A stretch of DNA of 64,000 nucleotides from Earliella scabrosa (taxonomy: Eukaryota > Basidiomycota > Agaricomycetes > Polyporales > Polyporaceae), in NCBI GenBank assembly GCA_022605405.1, contig JABYQQ010000016.1:930001-994000 (forward strand), in the 5' to 3' direction. The notes below the pieces were generated by a model, which saw only the letters and a program-made list of their open reading frames with translations, searched no databases and was not told where the DNA came from. Numbering within the stretch: the first letter of the stretch is position 1; each line of letters begins with the position of its first letter. Made by a program: the position numbers and the translations under genes. Of this stretch, positions 46,578 through 59,279 are shown one piece after another.

Positions 46578-47608
46578 CTATGATGTTCCCTCCTGGTGCT
46601 GGTGCTGCTTAGCTCTCCTCTCCGCTGCAGCCCTTGCCTCGCTGAGAGCTTTGCCCCAGCGCGGCTCCACAGGTGGGTCCCAGATGCCGAGCTCTCTCTT
46701 GATGTCGTCGACGTTCTGCTCCCAGCGCTTCTCCCAGTAGACGGTGATCAGGCTCTGTGACGAGCTTCCGCACTTGACGGCCCAGGGGACAAAGTCGCGG
46801 AAGAGCTGCTCGCGTTTGGCGTGCGTGAGGGGGAGGTGGCCGAAGGCGGCGGCGAAGCCGGCCATGGGGAGGCCGAGGTTGGCGAACTCGAAGAACTTGA
46901 CGGCGAGCTCGGAGACGATGTTGACGGGCATGCCGAGGATGCAGTGGTAGAAGTCGTGGCACTCGCGGTAGCGCTGCATGACATAGGCGAGCTCGGGGTC
47001 GTCGACGTAGTGTACCTGCGGACGCGTTCAGCCGCGCTCGGAGACGGACGATGGGATGTGTCGCGCGCGGAGGTGGAGATACGTCATCAGAACGGAGGAC
47101 GCACCGGTTCTCGTGTGTCGGGAGTCACGCCGCAGCGTTCGAGCCAGGTGACATAGGCATTGCCAAAGGTTCCTTCGGGGAGGAGAGCGAGCTTGTTCAT
47201 GTCGACCGTGTCCGAGTTGATCCTTGGTCTGTCCTTGAGGATCTGCCTTCCCTCGGCACTCTCCAGCATCCTGTCGCGCAGACGAGGGAGCACGGGCCCA
47301 GAGGTGAGGTCTCCGAGCGCAGCGACCATATCTGGCGGACTGACGCGTTATGCTCGGCCACCCGATTCAGTCACGCTGGACGTACCTCCCCGACGAGGGT
47401 TCGCGAGAGCCATGAACGCGGAGCCCAGCGTGAGGAAACCGTGTTCGAACCAGTTAAGCGGGATGTGGCCTTCGTACGCGGGCTGAGTGTTGACGGAGCG
47501 CGATTGTGGCCGGGTGTGTGATCGGATAGCAGCGGTTGCGGATGCGAAAGAAAGCAGAGGCCGCGCTGTGCGGCGTGATGCACGTAGAGAGGTGGTGGCC
47601 AGCGACAT
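46578..47608 (-). CDS. COQ4: Ubiquinone biosynthesis protein Coq4
   Basis: Mitochondrial inner-membrane protein required to assemble and hold the coenzyme Q synthesis complex. Minus-strand exons 47386-47608, 47105-47331 and 46578-47015 encode 295 residues. The N-terminus is rich in Arg, Ser and Thr without acidic residues (MSLATTSLRASRRTARPLLS), a typical matrix-targeting peptide. The body has HIPLNWFEHGFLTLGSAFMA, DRPRINSDTVDMNKL, and the metal-binding signature HDxxH-x11-E as HDFYHCILGMPVNIVSE. The C-terminal WEKRWEQNVDDIKRELGIWD is also characteristic. The open frame extends upstream of the chosen Met without a plausible protein. It faces the gene at 48229, sharing about 620 bp. Confidence 0.94.
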
Positions 47609-48228
47609 GGTGCAGGATAACTGCTGTCCAGGCAGTCCGGGGAAGAGAGGACGGTGGCCACACGGGCGTTGGTGGCGGAACGCGTCGAGACCGGCGCATC
47701 TGGACCGGGGTGGGCGTCTCCACGACCTGCGCCTCTTGCACTGCGACGACCATGTCTGCCTGTGTCTGCTCAGTCCAGCTCTTCCACAACGCTCACAGCT
47801 CGCTCCTCCTATATCTTGCACAACCTGCGGAGGCGCTGCGACTGCTATGGAAATAATGCTCGATCTCTGCTCTCTCGCGCGCGGGACGACAACCGGCGCT
47901 GCGCCTCGCGACTCGTACCGCCTGCCAATCTGATTTCGGTCTGCCTTGCGCCTGTGGCCCGACGCCTGTCCCTCCCCGATCTACGACTCTGGGCAGCATC
48001 TGCTGCTGACTGACTCAATCTTGCACAGATGCTCGTGAGAGCGATCTCCGGCGAGCCTTCTGGGTAGTCCCCCGCAGGGCCACACTGCTTCGCATGCTCA
48101 CCGATTCCGAAGTGGCCCCCTCGCGTCCCGCTGTGCCGCAAGATACTTAATGGCCATGTTCTCCCTCTCTGTGAGTTGCTGCACTATTCTGCTCTCCGCA
48201 CACACCCTCTCTCGTCCTCGCGCACGCC
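47609..48228. promoter_or_regulatory. Divergent promoter of COQ4 and zinc-finger gene
   Basis: About 620 bases between divergent start codons. A TATA-like CTATATCTTG lies near 47810. No further gene was recognised. Confidence 0.4.
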
Positions 48229-49338
48229 ATGTCTCGCTCGCACTACTACGCCTACCCTCCGCCGACGCGCGCGCACCCCGCCGCGCACAACCCCAGCTAC
48301 CACAACTACCTCGGCATGTCTCTCGCCAACGCCCCAGTACTCTACATCAGCAGGCCCATGCCCCAGCAGCCCATGCCGCCTGTTGTCGGGCGCCCGAGGC
48401 AGCCCAAGCAGCTCAGAACTCCGGACCGTAGGAAGCGGTACGGGATGATCTTCAACACCGATCCTCTCGGCGGGATGGCGGACGACGAGGACGACGACAG
48501 CACCTGGTCAATGTCGCGCTCCCGCGCGCTGCAGTGGACGCGGACGCAGCAGAGGAGACAACACTCCGCGAGGACGAGGAACAGCAGCCCCGCGCAGGAG
48601 ATCGCCGCGCGGTACAGAGCCTCGCACTCGTCCAACGACCGCTCTCCCACCTCGTCCTCGTCCGTCACCTACCTCCAAGTCCCTAGTGTCCATGGGTACT
48701 CGTCCGGGACGCGATCCAGGACGACGTCTGGCGAGACGACCCTCACCGAGCAGTCCGGTCCGCGCCTGCGGTACAGGGACTCGCGCGCAAACGCAATGGA
48801 CCGTGCTGTGAGTTACCGCGTTTGGGCTTTTGCTGGAGACCTGCCTAATGTGACTTCGGGCAGACCAAGGAAGCATACCTGATGGCTGTCCAGGCCGGAG
48901 GGTACCGCAACATCCCTTGTCAGCGTCCAGGATGTCGCGGCGTCCTTCCTACGATCAGGGACCTCGCCTCTCATCTCGCCATACACGACCTCGACCCGCG
49001 TCGCACCAGGTGAGACGATCCATCCGCACATGCACCCTCCAGGAATCCCCTGCTCATGCCCGCCTATTGGACAGTTACGCAGCACACGCGGCTCGACCTC
49101 CGTACCACTCATTTATGGACATGGGACATTCCGTTGAAGGCAGGCGACGGCGCCGTCCCTTCCGCTCCCTAGCACCCTACGCGCGCACCGGACGCTCCTA
49201 TAGTAGTACGTTTGCTCTTTGCTCGCCTGGCATCATCCCCATCACTGACCGCCAGCCTTCGCAGCCAAGCTTCGCAGATACCTCGCCAAGCTCACTTCTC
49301 CTTGCATGCCCTATTACGACGATGACGACTACTTCTGA
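48229..49338 (+). CDS. Hypothetical protein with one C2H2-like zinc finger
   Basis: Exons 48229-48807, 48864-49009, 49075-49205 and 49265-49338 encode 309 residues. The first ~190 residues are disordered: Tyr/Pro-rich at the start (SRSHYYAYPPPTRAHP), then Arg/Ser/Thr-rich. A single C2H2-type finger follows the second exon's KEAYLMAVQAGGYRN: C-QRPG-C-(12 residues)-H-LAI-H. The end is basic (GRRRRRPFRSLAPYARTG) and then acidic-aromatic (CMPYYDDDDYF). The last two junctions were chosen because they keep a smooth frame; the finger is the only functional clue. Nucleic-acid binding is inference. A CTG repeat lies 50 bp after the stop codon. Confidence 0.65.
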
Positions 49339-49384
49339 GTTTGCGCGTTTTCGTTTTGTCTTCGCGGTTTGTTTTATTTATTTG

Positions 49385-49388
<4 letters not shown>

Positions 49389-49423
<35 letters not shown>
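49389..49423 (+). repeat. GCT/CTG microsatellite, about 11.7 units
   Basis: Uninterrupted (GCT)n in the probable 3' UTR of the zinc-finger gene, 50 bp after its stop codon. Read in that transcript it is a CTG/CUG repeat. Confidence 0.95.
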
Positions 49424-49706
49424 GCTGCGCACATGCTACCTACACTCCCTCTGTAGCTATAGCTGTAATGCTCCCTTCCCGGACCGCCTCTCCACACGCC
49501 ATTCTTTGCGGACCCCTCGTGTACCGAGTTACTTGTATTCGTCTGACTCCGGAACGTCTGTATCTATACACTTTCCTACCCTCTCCGCCCATGTAGCCAC
49601 TCTATGCACCCTAGCTAGGCGACCATGCTAATGACCGATATGATACGTTTCCCCATAATCAGAAGCCCTCGCCATCGACCGTCAAGAGTCTTGCGCGGCG
49701 TCGACC

Positions 49707-52251
49707 TCAGGGCAGGGCGAGGAACGCGGCCCGCAACGCCTCGAAGTTGGGCGTGCCCAGCCCGCCGACGGGGTCCCACCCCGGCGCGGCGACGAAGCCC
49801 TCGGTCTGGCAGCCCGGGTTCGTCCCGCTCACGACGTCCTTGAACGCGCCCGCGAACGCGTCAGAGTACAGCTGCGGATGCGTGCAGTGAGCTTTCCTTC
49901 GCCAGAGGGAGAAGAAGAGAGGGAGGGAAGAAGGGAGGAGGGAAGGAGGGGAGGAGCGAGAGGGATAGGGAGGGGGGAGAGGGAGAGGGAGGGGGGAGAG
50001 GGAGAGGGAGGGGGAGAGGGAGAGGGAGGGGGGAGAGGGAGAGGGAGGGGGGAGACGCACCGCGGGGTTGATGAACCCGACGGGGCTCTTGCCCGCCGCG
50101 AGCCGCGCGTCGTTGACGGCGGCGACGACGGCAGCGAAGATCGGCGCGGACGCGGACGTCCCGCCCGAGCGCACGAACTGGCCGCCCTCGGCGATGATCA
50201 GCGGCCACCTGCGAGGGTGATGGGGGCTGTTAGTCAGCGGTCACAGTGGCAGCGGAGGAAATGGCACTCACCCGTTTGCGGCGACGTCCGGGTAGGCGCG
50301 CCCGGAGCGGTTGAAGACGGAGGCGGGGTAGTCGGGCGCGAAGTTGTCGAGGTAGTTGGCGACGGCGGCGGCCTGCCACGCTGGGCGCGGGAAGTTGTTG
50401 GAGAAGCCTGCGCCCGAGGGGAACTGGGTCGTCGCCACCTCGGGCTCGTCAACCTGCGCCGGGAAGGAACCGTGACGCATTCTCAGCTGGGACGTCTACG
50501 CAGACAGCACGAAAGAGAGGGACGCACGCTATTGCCGGGTGCGACGGAGGTGGCGCCGACGGCGGTGACGAACGGGCAGGACGCGGGGAGCTGGCCGACG
50601 AAGCTGCCGACGGGGTTGCCTGCTTGGAGCGTGCCGTTGGCGAGCAGACACTCGTGGGACTGCGAGTACGCGACGCCGCCGTCGCCCGAGGATGCGACGA
50701 AGGTGATCCCCGTCAAGCTGAGCTGCGTATCAGGGCGTCGAAGCGCGTTGGTAGATGGGAGGTGAGTGCGGCGAGGGAGGGGACGAGATGGCATGAGCGG
50801 GTACGGACCTTACCCATCTCGGTGCACTGTCGTTGGACGACGGGCGAGATCGCGGGGTCGATGATGTCCGGATTGAAGTGGTAGGAGATGGAGATGACGT
50901 TCGTGCGCAGTTTGTTGCCGCAGTCGGTGATGCCTGTGGAGGTCGGACAACTCGTGAGCACGCGAGCGTGGAGGCGTCTGTGTATCGCGGGATCTACCTT
51001 GGTTGCTGACTCCGGACACCGAACAATAGGACTCATCCAGAGCTGCGAGCAGTTCGTCCGCTGTGAGGGGCAACCGTCATACAGCTGGGCAGACGCATGG
51101 AGTGCTTGTGAGGCTACGTACTGACGACCTGGGCACGGTTCGTCTGGGACACTTGGTATAAGGAGAGATTCTGTCCGGGACCAAGGAGGCCCATGACCAA
51201 CTCGATGTCCAAGGAAGATTCACCCAGACTTCCAGGTATAGTGGGGTCGCCTGAGTCGCGAATCAGCGTAAGCTACCGGCATCATCATAGGACGCCTCAC
51301 CTCCTTCCACGCTAATGAGAGTCGGAGTGTGCCCGAGTTGTTCAGGTCTGAACCTCTCGAAGTAGGAGTCAAGATCTGCAGGCCTGAAGACATTGTTACC
51401 AAACTCCGCTACACACCGTCAGTTAGACAAGATCGTGAGGACCGAGATGAGCACTCACCGACGGCGACGGAGTTCTGGTCACCGGAAACAGGCGTGAAAT
51501 CGAAGTTATAGAGCCCGCGCAGACAGTCCAGGGTCACAGCAGTATCGCAATCTTCAGCCGCGAGTGCCGAGACCTGCATATACGATCGAATTCAGTCCTG
51601 AGTCGCGTTACCGCGCAACAAATCAGAACGACGTACATCCTCTACAGGGATCTTCGGTGCTCCAGAGACACGCCCGAAGCCTGGCGTGCTCGAGATCGCC
51701 TCGCCATCTCGGCGAGCAAGCCAGAATCCACCAAACTGGACCGTGGGCCAAACGAAGTCGACGTGCTTCGAGACGTGTTCAGGGAGAGTGTATCCTTCGT
51801 GGCACCCAACGTGTTCGCTGCCACCGTCATCTGTGTAGACGAAGTATTCGGTTCCAAGAAGGCGCTCTGCTTCCGCGATCGTGAGATTGAGCTGCATCAC
51901 GTCGCCGTTCTTGTTCAGCCTGATCTTGTGGGCCGCGATACCTGCGTCATCTACCAGCCACGAGTGGACGGCATCGACCGTTTCCTTGGCGGGCCGGAAA
52001 GTCTCGGTAACCTTCGCAGGAGACCAATGCTTGCCGTAGTTAGGAGAGGCAGGATCCGCAACATCAAGCAAGAAGGCTTCAAGTTTGTCGATGTTAGACT
52101 GCGCAAGACTGAACTTCAATGGGATGAGCAAGTCCGGGTCGGCCCGGCGGTGGAGGGACCATCCTGTGGGAACGGATCTGCCGGAAAGCGGCAAGGCCGC
52201 AATGCCCGCGACAAAGGTTGTGAAGGCGAGGAGCAATCGAGAGAAAGCCAT
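49707..52251 (-). CDS. Secreted S53 peptidase (sedolisin / tripeptidyl-peptidase type), copy 1
   Basis: Acid serine-carboxyl peptidase with N-terminal prodomain. Minus-strand exons 51637-52251, 51459-51573, 51301-51408, 51122-51250, 50998-51060, 50809-50933, 50528-50722, 50272-50453, 50061-50208 and 49707-49871 encode 614 residues. Signal peptide MAFSRLLLAFTTFVAGIAAL; prodomain with SLHRRADPD, NYGKHWSPAKV and LPEHVSKHVDFVWPTV. The catalytic Glu and Asp fit ESSLDIELV, and the catalytic Ser fits SGGTSASAPIFAA. The conserved TFVASSGDGGVAYS, NRSGRAYPDVAANG and calcium-site end (PGWDPVGGLGTPNF) are present. A TATA box (GATATAAG) lies at about 52315-52322. Intron 9 is filled with purine-rich tandem repeats. 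Copy 2 lies upstream in tandem. Confidence 0.93.
49905..50056 (+). repeat. Polypurine tandem repeat inside an intron
   Basis: About 150 bases almost purely G and A on the plus strand, with a unit of roughly 18-19 nt (GGGGGGAGAGGGAGAGGGA and shorter variants) repeated about four times after a less regular GGAAGAAGGGAGG stretch. It fills most of the last intron (49872-50060) of S53 copy 1, so the pre-mRNA carries a long pyrimidine tract before the acceptor. Confidence 0.9.
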
Positions 52252-53026
52252 CCGGGTGCGAGACGACGGAGGTACGAGTCCCAAGTGTCATCATCACGGC
52301 TCTGGACGAGCAATCTTATATCTTCTGGGAGGTGACGCGACGACAGTCCGATATGAGGAAGCGGTCTTCTCAATTGGATGCGAGTATCTGAACCTCGCTG
52401 TCGGTGCCACATGACGGGCACCAGAAGGTCGAAGAGGGCGTAGGAGTGGATTCGCGAAGACGAGCATGCGGCGGGTGGCATGCGCGTCCGGAGAACCATC
52501 GGTGGGTCAGGGCGTCATTCTTTCTCACAAGAGACTGGCCTCGCGTGAAGATGAGCATGCATGAGGAGATCGTGCCACCTGCCAGGGCGATCATGGACGT
52601 TGTTCAACTTGTGAGGTGCTCTTCAAGTGAGTGTAGCAGTCAGTGGGTCTCTTTTCAGAATCTGGATAGGGTCACATACAGGCTGTTGACGGTGTGTATC
52701 TAATGCATTGTTTTCAAGCAGCAAGAGCACTGATAGCGATGGTCCGAGTCGTGGACATGGAGTGTGAACTTCAAGTTGAACCGGTCCGCCGTTACCGCCG
52801 ATTACCTTGTAGGGCGCCTACCGGGTGCAGTCGTCAACAGTCCATGGATCTCCTTGACTCTACATTCCATGTGGGATTCAAGGAGGAGGAGGACCGTGAC
52901 CCACAATGTCGTGGGTAATTTCATCTCGTTACAAGTCATCTATGAAAGTCTGTCAAACCTTCTGCGCTCAACTTGATCCGAGCCTCCAAGGATACCCATG
53001 CGAGTCCATACGGCAGTAACGTTGTT
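52252..53026. other. Intergenic between tandem S53 genes
   Basis: About 775 bases. It contains the TATA box and promoter of copy 1 (near 52315) and the 3' flank of copy 2. No gene was recognised. Confidence 0.5.
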
Positions 53027-55431
53027 TCAAGGCAAGAGAAGGAACGCCTCCAGCAGCTTCGGGAAGTTGGGAGTTCCCAAACCCGAGACGGGATCCCAAC
53101 CAGGCGCAGCGGGGAACCCATCCGTCCCACAACCGGGATTCGTGCCGTTCGTAACGTCGTTGAACGCATGTGCCAGCAAAGGTGAGTAGAGCTGCAAAGC
53201 CATGTCTCTGGTCAGCCCGCAGGTCGGAAGTGAAGAGAGTGTATCACAGCACCGCGGGGTTCAGCCAACCAACGGGCCTTTTGCCGATCGCCAGGCGGGC
53301 ATCGTTGATAGCGGAGACCATTGTGGCAAATATCGGCGTAGATGCAGACGTTCCTCCTGCAAGAATGAATTCGCCTGCCGCAGCAACGACAATGGGGAAG
53401 CTATGTCCGTGCTATTTCAGAATCCCTTCGCGCGGGGTCATAAATCGAGCATGGGAGCATGGCTCGCTCACCCGTTAGCTGCAACGTCCGGATAGGCCCG
53501 CCCGGACCTGTTGAAGACATCCGGACCATACGCCGGTGCGAACTTCTTCAGATAGTGGCCGACAGCCTCGTTCTGCCATGCGGGCTTGGGAAAGGTGTTA
53601 GAGAAGCCTCCCCCTGAGAAGAATAACGTAGTCGCTATCTCGGGGTTTTTCACCTGGCGGAAGGGTGTTCATGAGTGCATCGATCATGATAGGTAGGAAG
53701 AGACGCACGCTGTTCCCGCGTGCAACCATTGTCGAGCCGACTGCTGTAACGTACGGGCACGAGGCAGGGAACTGGCCCACAAAGCTGCCTTCCTCAGCAA
53801 AAGATTGTAGCGTCCCATTCACGAGACAGGCCTCAACTTCAGAGTACGCGACCCCTTGGTCCCCAGAGGATAACACGAAAGTCATCCCGGTTAGACTGAG
53901 CTGTTCTCAATTTCATGAGGTCTCCTCCCAATATGCGCAGGCAGGGACAAATGACTCGCCTTCCCGAACTCAGTGCATCCCCTTTGCAGAATAGGGGTAA
54001 TGCTTGGGTCGATAATATCTGGCTCGAAGAAATACGAGATGGAGATGACGTTGCTGCGAGGCTTGTTCCCGCAGTCAGTGAAGTCTGCGACAGCTAAGAT
54101 AAATGTCAGGATAAGTGACGGTCTTTGAAGCGCGCACTTTGCTCTCTAACGCCGTCCACGGAACAGAAAGAAGCGTCGAAAGCTGCGAGAAGTTCATCGA
54201 CGCGGACTGTCGCTGGGGAATCAGTACCTAGACCGGCGCGTAGTAGGCCGAGGCAGCGGACTCAAGTACTCACGACCCAGTTGTTCAGGGCCTCCAACTT
54301 GGTACAAGGTCAGCTGCTGCTCCGGGCCGAGCAAGCCCATCATGAGTTCCATGTCCAGAGAAGGTTCCAAGATGTCCCCAGGAGGATTGAGGTTTCCTAT
54401 GACTCCTCGCGTCAGCGCATGCCGACAGTACCAGAGCGTACGTTCAGCTTGCCTCCTTCAATACTGACTAAGGTTGGCTGGTGACCAACCAGGGACGGTT
54501 CATACATCTGGAAGAACATGTCGAAGTCCGAAGGCAGGTAGAACTCCGCGCCGAACTCGGCTGCATATTCATGTCAGTCTACCATCTGCCCAACGGACTG
54601 TGAGCACTGACCAACTCCAACAGTATTTCTCTCCCCAGCGATCGGGGTGTAATGAAAATTGTATAGGTCGCGCACACAGTCTAAGGTCACTGCCTGATGA
54701 CAATCCATGTCGGGTAGCTGGGAAGCCTATCAAGTTAAGTCAGAGAATGTACCCATGTCGCAAGGTGGAGAAGTAACTCTCGCCTCAACCAGCGTCTTCG
54801 GCACTCCAGTACCCCGCACAGACCTGGGGACTCCGCTGAGCCGCGAACTGTCCCTGCGACCGAGACGAGGCCGACCAAAATGCACAGTGGGCTGGACGAA
54901 GTCAACGTGTTTCGACACATGCTCCGGGAGCGAGTATCCCTGATGACAGCCAAGCCGTTCGTGCACCTGTTCTTCTCCAGCCGAACGATAGATGTGGTAT
55001 TCGGTGCCAAGTATGTCTTCAGCTTCGGCAACAGTGACGTTGACTTGAATAACATGACCGTTCCTGTTGAGTTGAATCTTGCGCGAGTCGACTCCCAGGT
55101 CATGGACGAGCCACGAGCGGACGGTGTCGATGGACTCCTTCGAGGGACGGAACGTTTCTGCAACCCTCGCAGGCGACCAATGCTGACCATAGTTGGGGGA
55201 CATTGGGTCAGCGATGTCAAGTAGATAGGTGTCGAGATTCTGAACGTTTGACTGGGCCAGTGTGAGTCTGAGCGGGAGGAGGGCGTCGGGGTCTGCACGA
55301 CGATGGAGGGTCCATCCTCGAGGGACAGAGCGGGACCCATGGTGCACGACCCGTCGCGACAGGTCTGACGAGGATGTGACGGCGTTGATCGCGAGAGCCA
55401 AGAGGCATAGGAAGAGCACCGAGGACCCCAT
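53027..55431 (-). CDS. Secreted S53 peptidase (sedolisin / tripeptidyl-peptidase type), copy 2
   Basis: Paralog of the gene at 49707, with the same ten-exon layout: 54778-55431, 54612-54726, 54453-54560, 54274-54396, 54138-54212, 53960-54084, 53709-53900, 53472-53653, 53253-53400 and 53027-53191; 628 residues. Signal peptide MGSSVLFLCLLALAINAVTS; prodomain with LHRRADPDALLPLRL and LPEHVSKHVDFVQPTVHFG. The catalytic Glu/Asp fit EPSLDMELM and the Ser fits AGGTSASTPIFAT; TFVLSSGDQGVAYS and NRSGRAYPDVAANG are conserved. The introns after exons 3 and 6 need GC donors (GGAG|GCAAGC, GAAG|GCGAGT). An in-frame ATG at 55458 is disfavoured because a TATA box at about 55467-55474 is too close to it. Confidence 0.9.
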
Positions 55432-55570
55432 TGTGATGACCTGAGATTCAGACTTCATTCTGTTCCCTTATAACGAGCAGCAAGAGTCCCATGCTGATCG
55501 ACAGGCAACAACAATTGGGTAGCTGCTAATCCCGTTAGTTGCGGGGTGATACACAAACCATGTTCCCGAT
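55432..55570 (-). promoter_or_regulatory. Promoter of S53 copy 2
   Basis: GTTATAAG on the minus strand at about 55467-55474 is a TATA box 36-43 bp before the chosen start codon at 55431. Confidence 0.55.
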
Positions 55571-56099
55571 TTAGAGAAGCATGGTGATATCTGACCGTTC
55601 GTTGAACGCAGGCCAAAACCGCTCCCGCACGGGCAGAGACCAAAGCGTCCGTTCAACATAGCAATCAGCTTCCTCCCGGCGCGGTGGGAGGATCAGCGAG
55701 ACACCGGGCGTCCCATACACCGAGGTCGAGTCCACGCCGCGAGATGCTGTTCAAGCAGCATATGGTCAGAAGGCGTGAACTCTGAGAGACTTACGACACG
55801 CTCACCGGCGCAATGCATTACTGTGTCGCTTCTGTAGCTCGCGCACATCATGGTAGGATGGCGCCGGCTGCCAGATCATCCGCAATACCCAAGCGTCGTC
55901 TCGTAAAGCGTGAGATGTTAGCCTTGCCATCTCGAATTGACAATGGCCCACCGCGGAATACACGGCTGTTGGATCCAATGGGTCTCTTAATGAATGCGTC
56001 ATTCCGAACTTTGTTTGAGGGGACGCTGGGAAGCCAGACTCGCGCTGCGGAGACTTCTGACAGTGAGTGAGAACGGTGCAATTGCGAGGGAAAGTGCAT
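55571..56099 (-). pseudogene. Remains of an unidentified gene
   Basis: Two blocks on the minus strand look like genuine protein but do not join simply. The first, 56099-55848, begins MHFPSQLHRSHSLSEV and includes NKVRNDAFIKRPIGSNSRVF and GGPLSIRDGKANISRFTRRR before a stop. The second, about 55740-55571, reads GVDSTSVYGTPGVSLILPPR and REEADCYVERTLWSLPVRER and ends NERSDITMLL. Between them is one intron-like stretch (GTGAGC or GTAAGT to ACAG), but the frames fit only if translation starts again at an internal Met (MMCASYRSD). Either an intron was missed or the gene is broken and partly deleted. The family was not recognised. Confidence 0.4.
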
Positions 56100-56129
56100 A
56101 TTGGACAGAATAAATAATTAGCGAGGCGA

Positions 56130-57434
56130 CTACTGGATTATAATCATCCATGCCAGAACGAAGTAGAAGAGCCTGCCACAAGTCAGCAAGCGCATCACGG
56201 ACACAGCTGCAGGACTCACAAGAGGGGATAGACAGCAAGTAAGATGCGCTGTGGCTCGATTTTGGTGCCGTCGAGGAAATTGACAGACGCTGCATTGGTT
56301 CGTGAGGTCAGTCGATGTGCGAGTTAAATCGGTCCACGCACCCCACACACACCACACCCATGCAGCCAATGCCACCGGTGCTCGCACGTAAATAAGATGC
56401 ACGAACGTCGAGACGAGGGCTGCGACATTGAGTGGAGCAACGCAGTAACCCAGCACACACAGCCCTTGGAAGAACGATCTGGGAAGAAAGGCACATGAGC
56501 ACAAGAGGAAACTTGAACGTATGTGTGCGTACACCCGACCACCGAGTAGCTACCAGATACCAATTAGAAACGGATTCATGAATTCATGACGCAAGGGGAA
56601 GCGAACCTTGGCTTGTATTGTCACAACTAATGACCCTACCGCGATGATCACGACAACGCTTGTGAACACTCCAAGGGACTGAGCCGGTGGCGCCTAACAT
56701 GGTGGCGGGATGAGAAGGCAGGAAGACTGGTTGTGAGGACAAGGACGTACATTAATGCTAAGGAGGATGCCTAGCATAAGGCACAGTACGAGAGGTCCCC
56801 AGAGATCCCAATCTCTACGGAGTTGGAGTGAGACGACCTCCCACCGGGCGACTCTAGAGCACCCTCACCTTAAGAGTTCTCGATCGCCTTTGCCTCGTGG
56901 TGGATATAAAACTTGGATGAGCTTGACGTAGATTGAGAAGAGATCCCTTGACTGAAATGGGGGTTCAGCTGGACGCGACGTCGATTGGTGAATGCTGGAC
57001 CTACGATGGTGGTAGCAATCGGTTCGTCCAAAGTGTCCGCCCCAGTATAACTGACCTTCCTCCTAAGTTACGTCTGGAAACGGACGCACATGTACCACGT
57101 ACCGCGTTTCGACCCGGACCCCGCCAACCGTCCTCCGATTCGACTGCGACGCTGATCCGTTGACTGGCGTACCAATGTTGCCCGAGATAGAACCCGAGCC
57201 AGACGGAGGTGCAAGTTGTTCCGGAGCTCGTGCCTTGCCTTTGTCTGGTACCGGAGAGTGCGGACTTGGGACTAGGCCGGGATGGGTGAACCCAGGGATG
57301 GACTCCTCGTCAAGGTCATCATCGTCTGGCAGTCGGATGTTCAGCGGGGTTCCCAACCAGCACACAGGCTGCTCACCTGCCTCAATAAATTGAGAGGTAG
57401 AGGTCAGAGGCGTGGTGACCTCTGTGTTGTCCAT
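56130..57434 (-). CDS. Yip1-domain Golgi membrane protein (YIPF6/Yip4-like)
   Basis: Multispanning membrane protein of the Yip1/YIPF family, which binds Rab GTPases in ER-Golgi traffic. Ten minus-strand exons (57377-57434, 57103-57325, 57005-57062, 56869-56951, 56751-56814, 56607-56693, 56533-56549, 56342-56478, 56220-56289, 56130-56172) encode 279 residues. An acidic, Pro/Ser-rich cytosolic N-terminus leads to [17 protein letters not shown] and [12 protein letters not shown], then [39 protein letters not shown], and the family signature [20 protein letters not shown]. Two more hydrophobic segments close the protein. Exon 7 is only 17 nt and encodes LLGGRV up to a split Val codon. The 51-nt first intron divides by three, so it could be read through. 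An alternative start lies three codons upstream. Confidence 0.88.
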
Positions 57435-57661
57435 CCGCTGCATGGTGTGTGTATGCGATGAAGTCAGACTCACAAGCGGACAACTGCAGTCGTGTCGCGC
57501 GGTGTCGCGAGCGAAGCGCTCACCGGCCATTTCCAGCACCAGCGCACGTGACCGACTCGACACCAAGCTGACGCGTCGCGGTAGTGCGTATGCACGTCCG
57601 CTGAACGCCTCTTTCCCAACGCTCACTCACTCTTCCTTAACCACGACCACCTCGCTTCACT
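57435..57661. promoter_or_regulatory. Compact divergent promoter of YIPF6-like gene and RPT2
   Basis: Only 227 bases separate the two start codons, so both transcripts must use this region. No TATA box is evident. Confidence 0.6.

Positions 57662-59279
<1,618 letters not shown>

Noticed and set aside
46578..46984. Antisense and alternate frames of 110-120 codons across the COQ4 last exon
   Set aside because: They are shadows of the COQ4 frame, which alone carries the HDxxH-x11-E motif.
49905..50056. Regular repeats considered as a CRISPR-like array
   Set aside because: There are no unique spacers, the unit is low-complexity purine, and it lies inside a eukaryotic intron.
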